From Apoderus coryli (lineage: Eukaryota; Arthropoda; Insecta; Coleoptera; Attelabidae), in the NCBI GenBank assembly GCA_911728435.2, contig OU452202.1, forward strand, positions 248,001 through 312,000: 64,000 bases of DNA, written 5' to 3'. A model generated the notes under the pieces. It was not told the DNA's origin. It saw nothing but the letters and a program-made list of their open reading frames with translations, and ran no database searches. The translations under genes were made by a program, and so were the position numbers. This document shows positions 1 to 10,600 of this stretch, piece by piece. The number at the start of each line of letters is the position of its first letter. The stretch's first letter is position 1.

Positions 1-2
1 CG

Positions 3-2275
3 TTCACGCAATTTCAGATACCCAGTTCTAAAATTAAAAAAGCGAAATGCGACGGTCCCAAGATCTCTCGCGGTGATGAACATAATATAAAAAAGAAATA
101 TAAATCAATATTACAACAAAATCTGAGGTTGCGTCGTAAATGGTCACGTTTGAAAGCTCAGAGCGACCCAAAATTTGTCTTGAGATTATTATTAAATAAG
201 CGTAGCAAAGCAGTCCAAGTATTTACTAAAATGCAGGTTTTTCACAAAAAATCGCAAAAATGGAACCAGGACGAAAAAGATTTGACCCTATCTTTGTATT
301 GTAAATCTCCGGGACTGTACAACAATTTGTTGGCTCGTGGATTTATATTACCATCTGTGTCCACTATTACAACTTGGTTGAAGTCGTTCAACTTAAGGAC
401 TGGCGTCAATACCAACTTAGTCAACTTGTTGGAAAAGAAAGTGGAGGTAATGGAGGACGTGGAAAGGAAGTGTGTTATTATGGTAGATGAAATTAAACTA
501 GAAAAAGGTAGCACAATTTGTTTTATTCCTAATGTTAGATATTTACAAAATCGTTTTTTTTTTGTAGGTATCGATTATAACGCTTATCATGATTTATTGG
601 AAGGATTTGAAGATTTTGGAGATCTGGGAAGATCAGAGAAACTGGCAACACAAGGCGTTGTTTTCTATTTAAGAGGGCTTTATTACTCTTGGAAAATTCC
701 TTTCTGTTATTTTAGTTCAGCCTCTTCCGTAAAAGCCGAAATTTTGGTCAAATTAATAAAAATGGTGGTTTCCAAAGTAATTGCTATTGGATGATGTCCT
801 AAAGTTTTTGTTGCCGATCAAGGTTCCAACAATAGGTTAGCCTTTAAAAAACTTACGGCAGCTGAGAAGACACCTTATTTTGATATGAATGAGCATCGCA
901 TTACAATTTTATTTGACACTCCACATTTACTTAAGTCGTTAAGGAATAATCTAATGAACCATAAATTGGAAACGTTTGTAGGCGGAGACAAAGTTAGTTG
1001 GTCAGATTTTACAAAAACTTATGACTTAGATAAAGCAAGTAACGTTGCTAGATCTATGTTGCGGATTTCAGAAAAGCACGTGAATCCGACTAACTTTCAA
1101 AAAATGCGTGTTAAATACGCAGCACAAGTATTTAGCAGTAGCGTCTCTGCCGCAATATTAACTGCCCATCAAATAAAACAGCTTAATAGTCCAAGTGCCA
1201 AGAACACTGCGACATTTTTTCAAAAAGTAAATAATATTTTTGACGTTCTCAATGCGAAATGTCTGTCAGATCCCAATCCGTTCAAGAGAGGTTTAAGTGC
1301 GAAAAATAACTTACCCATGAAAACGCTTCATGAAGGTTTGGAATTGTTTTCTAACATCCGGTTTGTCGAAAATGGCAAAGAACGCAATAATATCTATTGC
1401 CTAGAGGGATTCAGGTGGACTATCACCGGGATACTTCAACTGTGGGATAACGCCGTGGCAGAGGGAATGGTGTATCTGCTCACATCTCGATTAAACCAGG
1501 ATCCGTTAGAGAATTTCTTTTCTGTCGTTAGAACCCGGGGTGGATATAATCCATATCCCAAAGTAAAAGGATTAAGAATTGGATTACAACAAAATATCCA
1601 CATTCGCCTACAAGCAACAGCTGGTGCAAATTGTGAATGTGATGACGATGAACCATTGCCCTTAGTAAAGGACACATCTGTAACTCCATATTCACAAACT
1701 AAAACAGCACTTATTGAAGCCAAGTCTTCAATATTACGAACATCAACTGAAGAAGTTGATATAAGCCATGGATCCACAGATGACCAAATCGACGTCGAGC
1801 CAACCATAGAAGATTGCACGATTACTTACGTTGCTGGGTATTTGGCACATTTTATGTTAAAAAATGCCTTGAATGTAAAAAGTGCTTCATTCTAGACGAG
1901 GACGTAGTCGTGCGGCCCCACGAATCCTTGGTTTTCAATAAAAATTATGGAGCGGATGGAATCATGAGTTTAAAGAGACCAACACACAAATTTTGTTTAT
2001 TAATTAGTTGCCTCCTAAAAAAATTTGGAGATTTATTTGACAGATATAAATTAAAAAATGGGTTGGTAGAAAATATAAAACATGACTTAATTTTAGTTAT
2101 ACGGGAACATGACCAGTTTTGGTTTGATCAGTGTGGTGACCATCGCAATATTATTATTAAACAATTAATAAAAATAAAATTATTTAGGGCTGTTAAGTGG
2201 GTTAGTTCTAGTACTAATAAAATTAAAGATAACGAATCAGGTAAACCACATAGGAAAATAAGAATATTACATTAG
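3..2275 (+). pseudogene. P-element superfamily transposase, 5' end outside window, broken
   Basis: The frame is open from the window edge, so the N-terminus (normally a THAP zinc finger) lies upstream. A basic coiled-coil-like stretch precedes the catalytic part. Family landmarks are MVDEIKLEKG (first acidic residue), VFVADQGSNN (second), FDTPHLLKSLRNN, and LNQDPLENFFSVVRTRGG with the late glutamate, followed by a C-terminal TYVAGYLA block. P transposases cut and paste DNA in the nucleus. Two lesions are visible: an in-frame TGA at 792-794 just before the second acidic motif, and a frameshift in the A-run near 1860-1865, after which the C-terminal part continues in another frame to 2275. A 60-base in-frame intron is probable at 508-567. 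The superfamily call is firm; whether both lesions are real or one is a base-calling error is open. Confidence 0.85.
508..567 (+). other. Probable 60-base intron in P-type transposase
   Basis: The segment starts with GTAGCA after AAAAAG and ends in a run of ten T followed by GTAG. A CTAAT branch-point-like motif lies about 35 bases before the acceptor. Its length is a multiple of three and it contains no stop, so the frame is kept either way. Removing it brings KLEKG next to IDYNAYHDLLEGFEDFG, which matches the spacing usual after the first catalytic acidic motif of this family; the retained peptide does not look like family sequence. This is inferred from signals and spacing. Confidence 0.55.
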
Positions 2276-2545
2276 AGTTTGGACTTATAGGTATATTAGT
2301 CATCGGCCAAACTGTTTCTTATATTATGTTATGCCGTTGATTGAAATAATTAAATATTTCAATCAACGGTTATGCAAATATAGTTGCATTTACGGTTAGA
2401 TGGAATGGGTTTATTTTTTATTTATTTTCTCAATTTGCTGTTAAATTTTGGTGTATTGTTTAATTATTAATCAAAACATACTGATACTAACAAATAAAAA
2501 CATATAAAAAAAACTTTCTAAATTACGAGTTTAATTTTTTTTAGT
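2276..2545. other. AT-rich spacer between P element and Penelope fragment
   Basis: No coding sequence is supported. It probably holds the 3' end of the P-type element, but no terminal inverted repeat pair can be paired with confidence because the 5' end is outside the window. The only distinct structure is the palindrome at 2334-2369. Confidence 0.5.
2334..2369. repeat. 36-bp palindrome of the CGTTGATTGAAATA family
   Basis: Two perfect 15-base arms, CCGTTGATTGAAATA and its reverse complement, flank a six-base centre. The same arm occurs as a palindrome at 4213-4245 and as a half-site at 4491-4509. It may be two terminal repeats of a DNA element lying head to head. Confidence 0.7.
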
Positions 2546-2872
2546 CGGACACTGGAGTCCACAGGGGTTTACCAACTCAAGTGTAAAGATTGTCCAAAAG
2601 TTTATATTGGTCAAACTGGACGCAATTTCAAAACACATTTGAAAGAACATAAAAATTCATATATCACTAATAATACAAATTCTACTTATTCCAATCATTT
2701 CATAGCAGATAACCACAGTTTTAATAGCAAAAAATTGACTTTACTAGAAGCACTAGAAATTAACAAATTAAGAAATACAGAAAATGTTCTAAACGACAAA
2801 ACCAATATAAATAATTCTTCTCTTTTGAAATTGTTTGCCTGTCTTGTACCTTTAAATTTTATTTCAATGTAA
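2546..2872 (+). pseudogene. Penelope-like element, GIY-YIG endonuclease fragment
   Basis: The frame reads GVYQLKCKDCPKVYIGQTGR followed by NFKTHLKEH and a YSNHFIADNH block. This is the typical start of the GIY-YIG nuclease domain found at the C-terminus of Penelope-like retroelement proteins, including the GVY and YIG motifs, the conserved arginine and a Cys pair between them. The nuclease nicks target DNA during insertion. Only about 109 codons remain: the whole reverse transcriptase is missing upstream, so the copy is 5' truncated. The 3' flank carries a hairpin and a hammerhead-like motif, as expected for the repeat of such elements. No start codon is assigned because the fragment is internal. 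Confidence 0.8.
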
Positions 2873-2901
2873 AAAACTGTTATGTTGGTATTTACCACTT
2901 G

Positions 2902-3061
2902 AGTTCATTTCTGGGGTTTCCATATATTTTTTTTATACCTTACACTATATTACTTTACTTACCTGTTTTTACCTAATAGTATAGAAAACAAACTCCAGGT
3001 AAACAAAGTAATATTGTGTAAGGTATAAAAAAATATATATGGAAAAACCCAGAAATGAGCT
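2902..3061. repeat. Large inverted repeat, arms of about 65 bp
   Basis: The left arm 2902-2965 (beginning AGTTCATTTCTGGGG) and the right arm 2996-3061 are imperfect reverse complements around a loop of about 30 bases. Shared inner tracts include TATACCTTACAC and ATTACTTT. It lies directly downstream of the GIY-YIG fragment, so it is probably part of the Penelope-like 3' region. Confidence 0.75.
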
Positions 3062-3086
3062 TATGTCAGATATTCTTTTACCATTT

Positions 3087-3122
3087 TAGAAGAAGCTACT
3101 GTGTAGCGAAACACGTGTAATG
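3087..3122 (+). ncRNA. Hammerhead-ribozyme-like motif of a Penelope-like element
   Basis: The sequence has a perfect stem GCTAC-TGT-GTAGC (3095-3107), preceded by TAGAAGA in place of the CUGANGA core box, followed by GAAA (3108-3111) and then the self-complementary CACGTG and UA. This order matches the core of the minimal hammerhead ribozymes known from Penelope-like elements, which have a tiny stem III and can act as dimers. The first two positions of the core box differ from consensus, so activity is doubtful. Confidence 0.5.
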
Positions 3123-3169
3123 TACATAAAGTAAAAATAAAATTAGTGGAAAGTAATAACTTTAATTTA

Positions 3170-4212
3170 ATATGAATGTCCATGGACAGTTACATAATAT
3201 CAAGTTTACAGGTTGGGTAGATGGGGGATAGATACTACATAGTTTGTAGGTTGCTAAAATAACGTCCCATATTTCAAAAACCATAAGTTATTCAACCTAT
3301 GTTTTTAGAGGTAAACCACCCAAAAATTAGTTATGCCACATTTTGTTAAAGTTCTGATGGTAAAACCACGAACTCCCTGTATAGCATACATTTTTTTTTT
3401 CACATTGTTACAGACCATTATAAATCGATCTTTGCCATTGTCATTTAGAAAACTAAGTTATGTCAAACAATTAGTTATATAAAAAATGTATTATCTTTTT
3501 GCCTTTTAGTAGCCTTCAAGAACACAAAATCACAAAAATTTCCCTGCAGAAAGGTGTCATTTTCTTTTCCCTGCTTTTAGAATAGCCGAAATCTGTTACA
3601 TTAAAACCCATTTTTGCCTTGTATTTTAGACATTTTTCCGAAAATAGAATATATTATATATATAACCTTCAACTTTTTAAGGTTCGGGTTAATTTCTTTT
3701 TATTCTCTTCAGATCGCCCATGAGGTTTAATAGGTATATCCTTAGCGAGTCGAAATCAATATAAAAAAAATTCTTGTGCATTTCCTATGGTACCATTTCC
3801 ACAGTCAACAATTAACTGAAAATTGAGATCTATCAATTAGCTCCAAACATGCCGTACAGTACAGAAATCAAAAACAATATTGTAAGGACAACCTGTATAT
3901 ACGCAAATGTATAAGTATATTACTTGTTTTATGTATTTAAAATTCTTTTATTTGCTATCCTAAACAATTTTTTTTATAACTTGAACGTTGAATTTAACCG
4001 TTGATTGAATATTTAATTTAACATAGGTAATGTATGATTTATATTTAAATAATTTATCGAGGATAAGTAATATATTTATTAAAGCAAATTATATATTTAG
4101 AGACAATAAATTTCTAGAACCAGTTCCATACAAGAAACGAAAAATTCAAAGACATAACCACTTGATGCTCTCCTACGTTAAAACACTTTTACAATGAATA
4201 AGCGAACAAAAC
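3170..4212. other. AT-rich non-coding stretch
   Basis: No reading frame or RNA gene is supported. It contains short phrases common in arthropod repeats (CTCCCTGTATAG near 3373, CAACCTGTATA near 3889) and one more copy of CCGTTGATTGAA at about 3999. It is probably old repeat debris. Confidence 0.5.
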
Positions 4213-4509
4213 CGTTGATTGAAATATTAAATATTTCAATCAACGACAAAACTACCTCCGGTTATTACTACCACTACTGTTGAATCGGCAACATCTAGTT
4301 TTTCGACGGCGTTTCTATAGATACGACGAAAATATTCATAGGTATTAATTCGTATAGTCGCCGCAACATATGGGATGACGCCTGTTACCGGGTAGGTTTT
4401 CTCTGGGAGAGGGGTAAGGCGAGCATAGCGGGGCACATTGTCCTTACCCCGCAAGCGACGACCCCCTCTCGTCCGGCGTTGCGTATCTTATTAAATATTT
4501 CAATCAACG
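4213..4509. mobile_element. MITE-like element with 19-bp terminal inverted repeats
   Basis: The left end reads CGTTGATTGAAATATTAA and the right end, reverse complemented, reads CGTTGATTGAAATATTTAA. The left end doubles back as a perfect 33-bp palindrome (16-base arms, one-base centre). The interior is clearly richer in G and C than its surroundings and codes for nothing recognisable. It sits exactly at the left edge of the tandem array: the unit sequence resumes with TTAAGTATAAGTGG right after it. No target duplication can be shown because the left flank is not unit sequence. Confidence 0.55.
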
Positions 4510-5111
4510 TTAAGTATAAGTGGCATGCAGCGGTGAAAAATAATCGATAACGGTAACAACACGTTTTTGACTCACCAATTTTGAGCATAAAACTCAAAAT
4601 GTTCTTATTTAATATTGGTCTTAAATAAATAAATGGTACGCTACTGGTACCGATATCTAACTTAACGGAACCTAACCGAATTATATTTGACAAGAGACGT
4701 ATTACACAAAACATCCCCTGTTTTGTGGACGTATAAAACTTACCAAATTATCCATGGATGTTTCATAATATATGCGCAGGACTTCAGGATGTGAGAGCTC
4801 GTCGAAAAATATGAAAAAGTCTCTATTAACTAATCCTCTAAAATGCACCATTTTCGAGAGAAATTGAAAAAAAAATCCGGAACCGGAACCGTTTATCGTA
4901 CAGAAAACAGCTTTTTAAGCATTTTCTACTCATAATAAGCTATGTTTTTTGCAAGAATGTTTTTCATTAATTCATAATTGGTGAAGATTTTGAAGGAGTA
5001 GTGGGTGTTTTTCTCCTCAATTTCTACGCCACTGGAAAAAGTACGGTTTTAAGATAACCGCCAATATTTTCTACACGAAAAAGGTACTCTTGGTCATAAG
5101 CTCTAAAGGTT

Positions 5112-5475
5112 TTGACCAAAATCACCTGTTGAAAATTTGTTGAAATAAATTTAACTTTTTCTACTAATTAAACGTTATCTTCATAATTGCAAAATTTAAA
5201 AAAAATGAACACCTTTCTTTAGCTTATCCTTATAAAAAAATTGTTTTGTTTTATTTCTCCAAGCCGTAAAAATAGTCGAAGAAATTTATTAAATGTTGAA
5301 AATGTCCGCCGTTAGCTTCAATGCACGCAGCATTAATTTTGCAATTATGAAGTTAGTTTGGTTTTGTTACTTGTTTTAACGTTTAAATAAATTTCGTTTA
5401 ATTAGTAGAAAAAGTTAAAATTATTTAACAAAATTGACCATGTTTTTCAACAACTTGATTTTCATCGAAAACTTA
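5112..5475. repeat. Foldback structure present in every tandem unit
   Basis: The arm at about 5112-5195 (TTTAACTTTTTCTACTAATT and TTCATAATTGCAAAATT) is the approximate reverse complement of about 5334-5475. The same pair recurs in all the other copies, for example 18900-18945 with 19080-19165. It suggests that an older foldback or MITE-like element was captured in the unit before it was amplified. Confidence 0.65.
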
Positions 5476-5490
5476 CTTGTTACAGTTACT

Positions 5491-5998
5491 GTGGCGAGCA
5501 TTATTCTTGCGCCACACTGTATATATTGTATTTTATTCTGTAGATACTGTGGCAACCTTTTTATTGTGCCACACTGTATATATGTATTTTTAAATTTAGT
5601 GATTTCTTTGTAAGAATTTAGTATAGTAGTTGTAAATAATATTTTCTAAATTGCACCAAATGTTTAAACATCTGGCACGAATATTTCTACTTTCTTTTTA
5701 ATGTTTTTCATTTTCGGGAACAAAAGAAATCCCTAGTCCGTACCTAGAAAAAGCAGTGGTTATTGTTAAAGCCACGTACCGACCAGATGTGGTACTCTCT
5801 TCACAGAGATGCTTTTTCTATAATTTTACCCCAGTCAGTCTTCAACATCAAAACCGTCAACATCTTTCTCGTGCCAAAACTCTCTCTCCAGATTTTGACA
5901 ACCTAACTCTCAAACACACTCTTTTCCATTTTAATAAATATTCAGTTTTGTACATACCGTTAAACAGTGTTTTAATTATTACAACCATACTACCCAAA
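5491..5998. mobile_element. 508-bp insertion in unit copy 0, target duplication TTACT
   Basis: Other copies read GTTACTATTATT here without interruption. In copy 0 TTACT occurs on both sides of the extra 508 bases. The insert contains two related blocks, each ending GCCACACTGTATATAT, near 5495 and 5550. No protein is coded; the frame that opens through its right edge is spurious. It may be a solo LTR or a small non-autonomous element. Confidence 0.6.
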
Positions 5999-6958
5999 TT
6001 ACTATTATTATTATATTCCTATACGAACATATTAATTTATTTAAAGCAAGTAAGAAACATTTCGGTTTGGTCGCAACCAGCGATATACCAAAAGGACATT
6101 GGGATTGCGTATAGGTAGGATTATTTATTTAATAATGTTAGAGTGAATGAGTTAGGAGACAGGACACGCCCAAATTCCCCACACTAATAAGTTACATTTA
6201 TTTTGTAGTTAAATTTGAGTTAAGTTCCTACTTTTGTGGCGTTTGTATTGGAACATTTTTAGTTAAATATTTATGGTTTATTTGGTAAACCTATAGACAG
6301 ATATGTTTTTTTTGTATTATATTTTTGCATAGTATTTGGTATTTGGTCTTCGATATAATTAGTATTTTATACCTGGAGTGAATTACTTCTTCTCGGGAAG
6401 TTGTTATCGACATTTTATTTTTAGTGTGTTAGGATATCGTGCTGGTGACACGTTGGATTCATGCGGCCAACCCGGCTGTTTGAGATATCGCCTGGCCTCG
6501 TGAGACCAAGGTGTCACCATTAAAACAAAAATCAAAAAAACTAACTTTTACCTAAAAAAACATTTTCAAGAGTATATTTTAATTTTTGTGTAATCCCCAA
6601 CACTTATTAAAAAAACTAAACGGCCTACACACTTTCCTTCTGGCATATGGGAACATCCTATTATCGATATGTTCAACCACATGTTATACTTGATTTTTCA
6701 CTTATGTTCACCAGGAAGATTTTCATCAAGAAAAATCCTACAACCAGTGAAAGTAAATCATGGTTTCATATTTACTGTCTTATAAACCTTATTACAAAAT
6801 ATACACAGAAATAAGATACTATAATATACATCTAAATCTATATTTTTACAAACTACAACACTAGGTACTAAATAATCTAATATGTACAAACCTAAGCTAA
6901 ATTATTATTTACAATTAATTTTAATATACATATACAAAATGTATATTCTACTCACCAA

Positions 6959-7390
6959 TTACAACCTGTTCGGATTGAAACGATGCTGTCTTGTCTTCGA
7001 TCTAACCATTTTCTGATTTTTGTCACACTTCTTTAACAAATTCTCTCCCATCGTCTTATTATTCCTGGGCATATCTCTCACCCTGACATCCCTAACAACA
7101 TTTTGTCCAGTGTGAGTCGCAGCTTTTGATTCACCAGTTCTTCCTATGCTCGTCGTCAATTTCGGATTAAACTTAAACTCCAACATAGTCTTCTTCTCTT
7201 GTACTATTGCCTCACATATTCTTTTCTTCAGCAATGGATCACCATAACAAATACTCAATAAAATTGGAAAACCACGTACCATCGATAATAAAGATGTTCC
7301 ATCTAATAAGCGCAATATCGCACACCACATTTCCACTGGTAAACTCGCCAACTGGGCCGGAGACTCGATACGTCTGAATAATTTATACAT
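6959..7390 (-). CDS. F-box-like protein of the tandem unit, copy 1
   Basis: The first ATG downstream of the promoter starts MYKLFRRIESPAQLASLPVE and gives 143 residues. Residues about 10-55 resemble an F-box: LPVEMWCAILRLLDGTSLLSM followed by a hydrophobic run and PLLKKRI, in the pattern LP-E-hydrophobic-L-D. F-box domains bind Skp1 in SCF ubiquitin ligases; no substrate-binding repeat follows. The C-terminal half is basic and low in hydrophobic residues (KCDKNQKMVRSKTRQHR) and is not recognised. A longer reading starting at GTG 39 bases upstream is possible but would not start at ATG. Compared with copies 4 and 5 it has one extra codon in the THTGQ segment. The F-box call rests on pattern only. 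Confidence 0.6.
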   Translation of the reverse strand: MYKLFRRIESPAQLASLPVEMWCAILRLLDGTSLLSMVRGFPILLSICYGDPLLKKRICEAIVQEKKTMLEFKFNPKLTTSIGRTGESKAATHTGQNVVRDVRVRDMPRNNKTMGENLLKKCDKNQKMVRSKTRQHRFNPNRL

Positions 7391-7449
7391 ATTCGTAGAA
7401 TTAATTAACTTCCTCACTAAAATTCGCACCCTATAATTATTAAATTTTA

Positions 7450-7510
7450 ACTGACTATATCGCGCGCGGCACTGGTTTATATACGCCTACCCGTACGCTG
7501 CGCAGCCAAT
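7450..7510 (-). promoter_or_regulatory. Core promoter of the F-box-like gene
   Basis: Read on the minus strand: a CCAAT box in inverted form (ATTGG, 7505-7509), TATATAAA (7476-7483), and a TCAGT arthropod initiator (7450-7454). The A of the initiator lies 31 bases after the first T of the TATA box, which is the canonical spacing. The first ATG follows about 60 bases later. The same arrangement is kept in copies 2 to 5. Confidence 0.7.
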
Positions 7511-7990
7511 AGGGTGTTAGCTCCGCTCACACACACTACGTGGACGTACCTATGTGATTGGTTAAGTATAAGTGGCATGCAGCGGTGAAAAATAATCGAT
7601 AACGGTTACAACACGTTTTTGACTCACCAATTTTGAGCATAAAACTCAAAATGTTCTTATTTAATATTGGTCTTAAATAAATAAATGGTACGCTACTGGT
7701 ACCGATATCTAACTTAACGGAACCTAACCGAATTATATTTGACAAGAGAGGTATTACACAAAACATCCCATGTTTTGTGGACGTATTAAACTTACCAAAT
7801 AATCCATGGATGATTTCTTTTTTTTTGTTTTTACAACAAATTTTGCAACTTCCTGTGCTATTTTTTATGTTCCGACGGCACAGCGTAGTTTTCAAAAGGA
7901 AAAGTGTGTCTGGTATGTGACCAATGTGGCCCCACAACTCTTTTCGAACTATATATATTTTTTCAGGAATAATACTACCTACATAGGTAA

Positions 7991-8299
7991 TGTCGTATAA
8001 CCGGGTGTTGTTGGGTTACCGAGTGGGAAGGGTTCTCGGTTGCATAAATAAACGATCGACGGTATCATTGAACACTTTTAAGAAACACTAGGAATAGTTA
8101 TAATAACCTAAATCTACTAATTATTAAAGTAAGGATCATACAACATAAATGTAACATAACATGAGCTAATATAAGTGCGCCAAAACTAGTTTTTCTCTAA
8201 CCTCCCTTATATGTCACTCTCAGTAGAACGCGCTTTGTTGTCTTCTTCTGTTTACATAGAATCCGCGCGTTAGTAGAGATGAAAGCTAAAGATACTACA
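7991..8299 (-). repeat. 3' LTR of Ty3/gypsy A
   Basis: It starts TGTCGTATAACC on the plus strand and ends GATACTACA. It matches 18129-18434 nearly throughout; the clearest difference is a 3-base indel in the CTTCTTCTG/CTTTTG region. The polypurine tract adjoins its right edge. Confidence 0.9.
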
Positions 8300-8321
8300 T
8301 TTCCCCCCCGTTAAGCTGAAA

Positions 8322-9490
8322 CTAATCGGTGATTCGAACTGGGCGTCGTCCTTCTCTTGGTGGGTTTCTTCTAAACATAGTTGCAGGTTCGTCAGTCGTC
8401 GACTGTTGACTCGTACTAGGTTCTGGTGCTGCAGTAGAATCTAACATTTTATCACTATCTGGAACGATCATGTGTGACGGTACCTCTATATCTTCTGGTG
8501 TACTTGTTACTATGTTGTCATTTTGCGCTCTATGTCGCAGCTGATCCCCGTGTTTGCTTTTTGGGGTACCATTAACGTCTACTACGTAAGAGTATGGAGC
8601 TTTTTCTTCCAAAATAGTTCCGGGCAGGGAACCTTTTCCTAGAGGATTGTTTACCAATACTGACTGGTTTAACTTGTAAGATATATTCTTCGTATTCTTG
8701 TCATAATAATTTTTCTGGGTGAACTGCGATTTCTGGATATTTCTATGCACATCAGGTTTCTTTTGATCGAAGATTGTTCTTAATGGTCGCCCAAACATTA
8801 GTTCGCTTGGCATTCTTCCTGTGGATCGTTGTATAGTGTTCCGAAAATTAAACAAAAAGGCTTGTAATCGAACATCTTGACTTAACGTTTTATCACTCGC
8901 GTTCATCCGTTCTTTAAAAGTTTTAATTACGCGCTCTGCTAACCCGTTTGTTTGAGGATGGTATGGTGTTGATGTAACATGCGTTATAGAGAATCACAAA
9001 AGTTTTTAAAATCATCGGACACTAACTGCGGTCCATTATCTGATACAATTATTTTTGGATAACCGAAACGCGCGAATACTTCACGTAACGCGTTAATCGT
9101 AGAACTAGAAGTGATATTGTTCATGGGAACAATTTCCAACCAACGCGAATAAGCGTCTATTATTATGAGCCACATTTTGTTTTCAAACCGACCGGCAAAG
9201 TCTATGTGAACGCGAGACCACCGTTCTGGAGGCGGGCTCCACGGATACAATGGTAGCTTTGTGTTGTTCTGACGCGACTCTTGACACGAATAACACGTCT
9301 TCAAAAAGTTAACAATATCCGAATCGATATTTGGCCAATAAACATGTAGTCGGGATATTGATTGCATAGCGGTTATCCCTGGGTGTCCATCATGCAACAC
9401 ACATAAAATCCTGTGTTTTAACGTTTCGGGTATACATATTCTTCCCTTCCACAACAATATATTATCTTCATAAGAAAGCTCGTCCCTTTT
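8322..9490 (-). pseudogene. Integrase of Ty3/gypsy A, frameshifted
   Basis: The segment starts near YEKRDELSYED and holds the zinc-binding part (HDGHPGITAMQ with CYSCQ), the catalytic core with HIDFAGRF and SDNGPQ, and, after a frameshift at about 8984, the YHPQTNGLAERVIKTFKE block with the catalytic glutamate. A long tail ends GRRPVRITD at 8322, immediately before the polypurine tract. Integrases of this type insert the cDNA into chromosomes. A second frameshift near 9490, in a T-run, joins it to the RNase H part. Both shifts are one-base events, so the protein is broken as read. Confidence 0.85.
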
Positions 9491-10600
9491 TTCATAAAAA
9501 GTAGTACGTCGTCCGAAATATGTTTCTTATCCGGCCAATACGACCGCATATACTGGATAATTTTTAGAAAGGTTTTGCCTCCAGAAGTTTTATATTGCAG
9601 GATTTTCTTCGTTACAGGTAAGTGGTGTAATCGCAAATGCATTAAATGGCCTCTTTTTTGTAATCCCATTTCTTCTAGTGGTGATAATTCTTCATTTGAT
9701 AAAGGCGCACGTGATAATGTGTCAGCTGCAGCGTTTTCTTTTCCAGGATGATATCTTATTTCAAAATCATAACTGTTCAAGATAATTGACCATCTTAGCA
9801 AGCGGTTACTTGCTACCTTCGGTGTTGAGCGGTTTTCACTAAATATTCTTTCAAGGGGTTTGTGATCCGTTAACAAGGTGAATCTACGTCCGTAGATATA
9901 CTGGTGAAACTTTGAGATTGCAAACATTATTGCCAAAGCTTCTTTGTCAATTGTTGCGTATCGTTTCTCCGTATCGTTAAAAGTTCGGGAAGCGTATGCT
10001 ATGGGTTTTCGTTTGCCATCTGTAAATTCGTGAAACAGTACTGCACCTGCACCAAAATTGCTTGCATCGCACGTAAGTATCAATGGTAACGATGGATCGT
10101 AATGTACAAGCGTGTCTGAAGAGGTAAGTATGGATTTCAGCTGTCTAAAAAGCTTTTCATCTTGTTCACTCCATTCAAAATCAACGCCCTTCTTCAAATA
10201 GTTATACAACGGTGCACATTTGATATGTAAATTGTCAATGAATCTTCCGTAATATGTTATAGAGCCTAAGAAAGATCTTAGCTCGGAGACATGAGTAGGC
10301 CTTGGCATATTCTTGATTGCAGTTATGTGATCATCATCGGCATCAATATAGTGTCCCAAAAATGTAACAGACTTTGTTAGTAGTTTACATTTTGATTTTT
10401 GTGTTTTAATACCAAATCTGTTCAGTCTACCAAGAATTTCATTTAATCGTTTGATATGCAATTCTTTAGTCGGAGCTGTAACAAGAATATCGTCCAAATA
10501 GCAAACTGTTCCCTCGATATCGGATAGAATCTGATCCATGGTTTTCTGGAACAGAGATGGAGCAAAATTTACCCCAAACGGTAACCTCTTATATTAAAAA
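9480..10600 (-). pseudogene. Reverse transcriptase C-terminal half and RNase H of Ty3/gypsy A
   Basis: The frame includes KRLPFGVNFAPSLFQKTMDQ, the catalytic YLDD in CYLDDILV, FLGHYID, and an RNase H domain beginning LTCDASNFGAGAVL with DKEALAI and LTDHKPLE. An in-frame stop at 10594-10596 falls just before KRLPFG, close to the insertion that separates it from the N-terminal half. It then leads to the integrase through a one-base frameshift. Reverse transcriptase and RNase H copy the element RNA into DNA in virus-like particles. Confidence 0.85.

Larger units (their letters stand above)
4510..6380. repeat. Tandem unit, copy 0 (5' part and F-box gene missing)
   Basis: From TTAAGTATAAGTGGCATGCA onward it matches the other copies, so it starts just upstream of where the F-box promoter would be. 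Relative to full copies it has a deletion at about 4757 (the T-run and zinc-like segment up to ACAGGGTG are gone) and a 0.5-kb insertion at 5491-5998. It runs directly into copy 1 at GGAGTG/AATTACTTCT. Confidence 0.85.

Noticed and set aside
5756..6118. 120-codon plus-strand frame in unit copy 0
   Set aside because: It runs across the edge of the 508-bp insertion into unit DNA and resembles nothing; most likely chance.
7536..7937. Minus-strand open frame upstream of the F-box gene in each unit (with CKICCKNKKK)
   Set aside because: The frame crosses a T-run whose length differs between copies, so it is split in copies 2 to 4. GTAAGT and GTGAGT donor-like sites within it could mean a spliced exon, but no matching acceptor was convincing.
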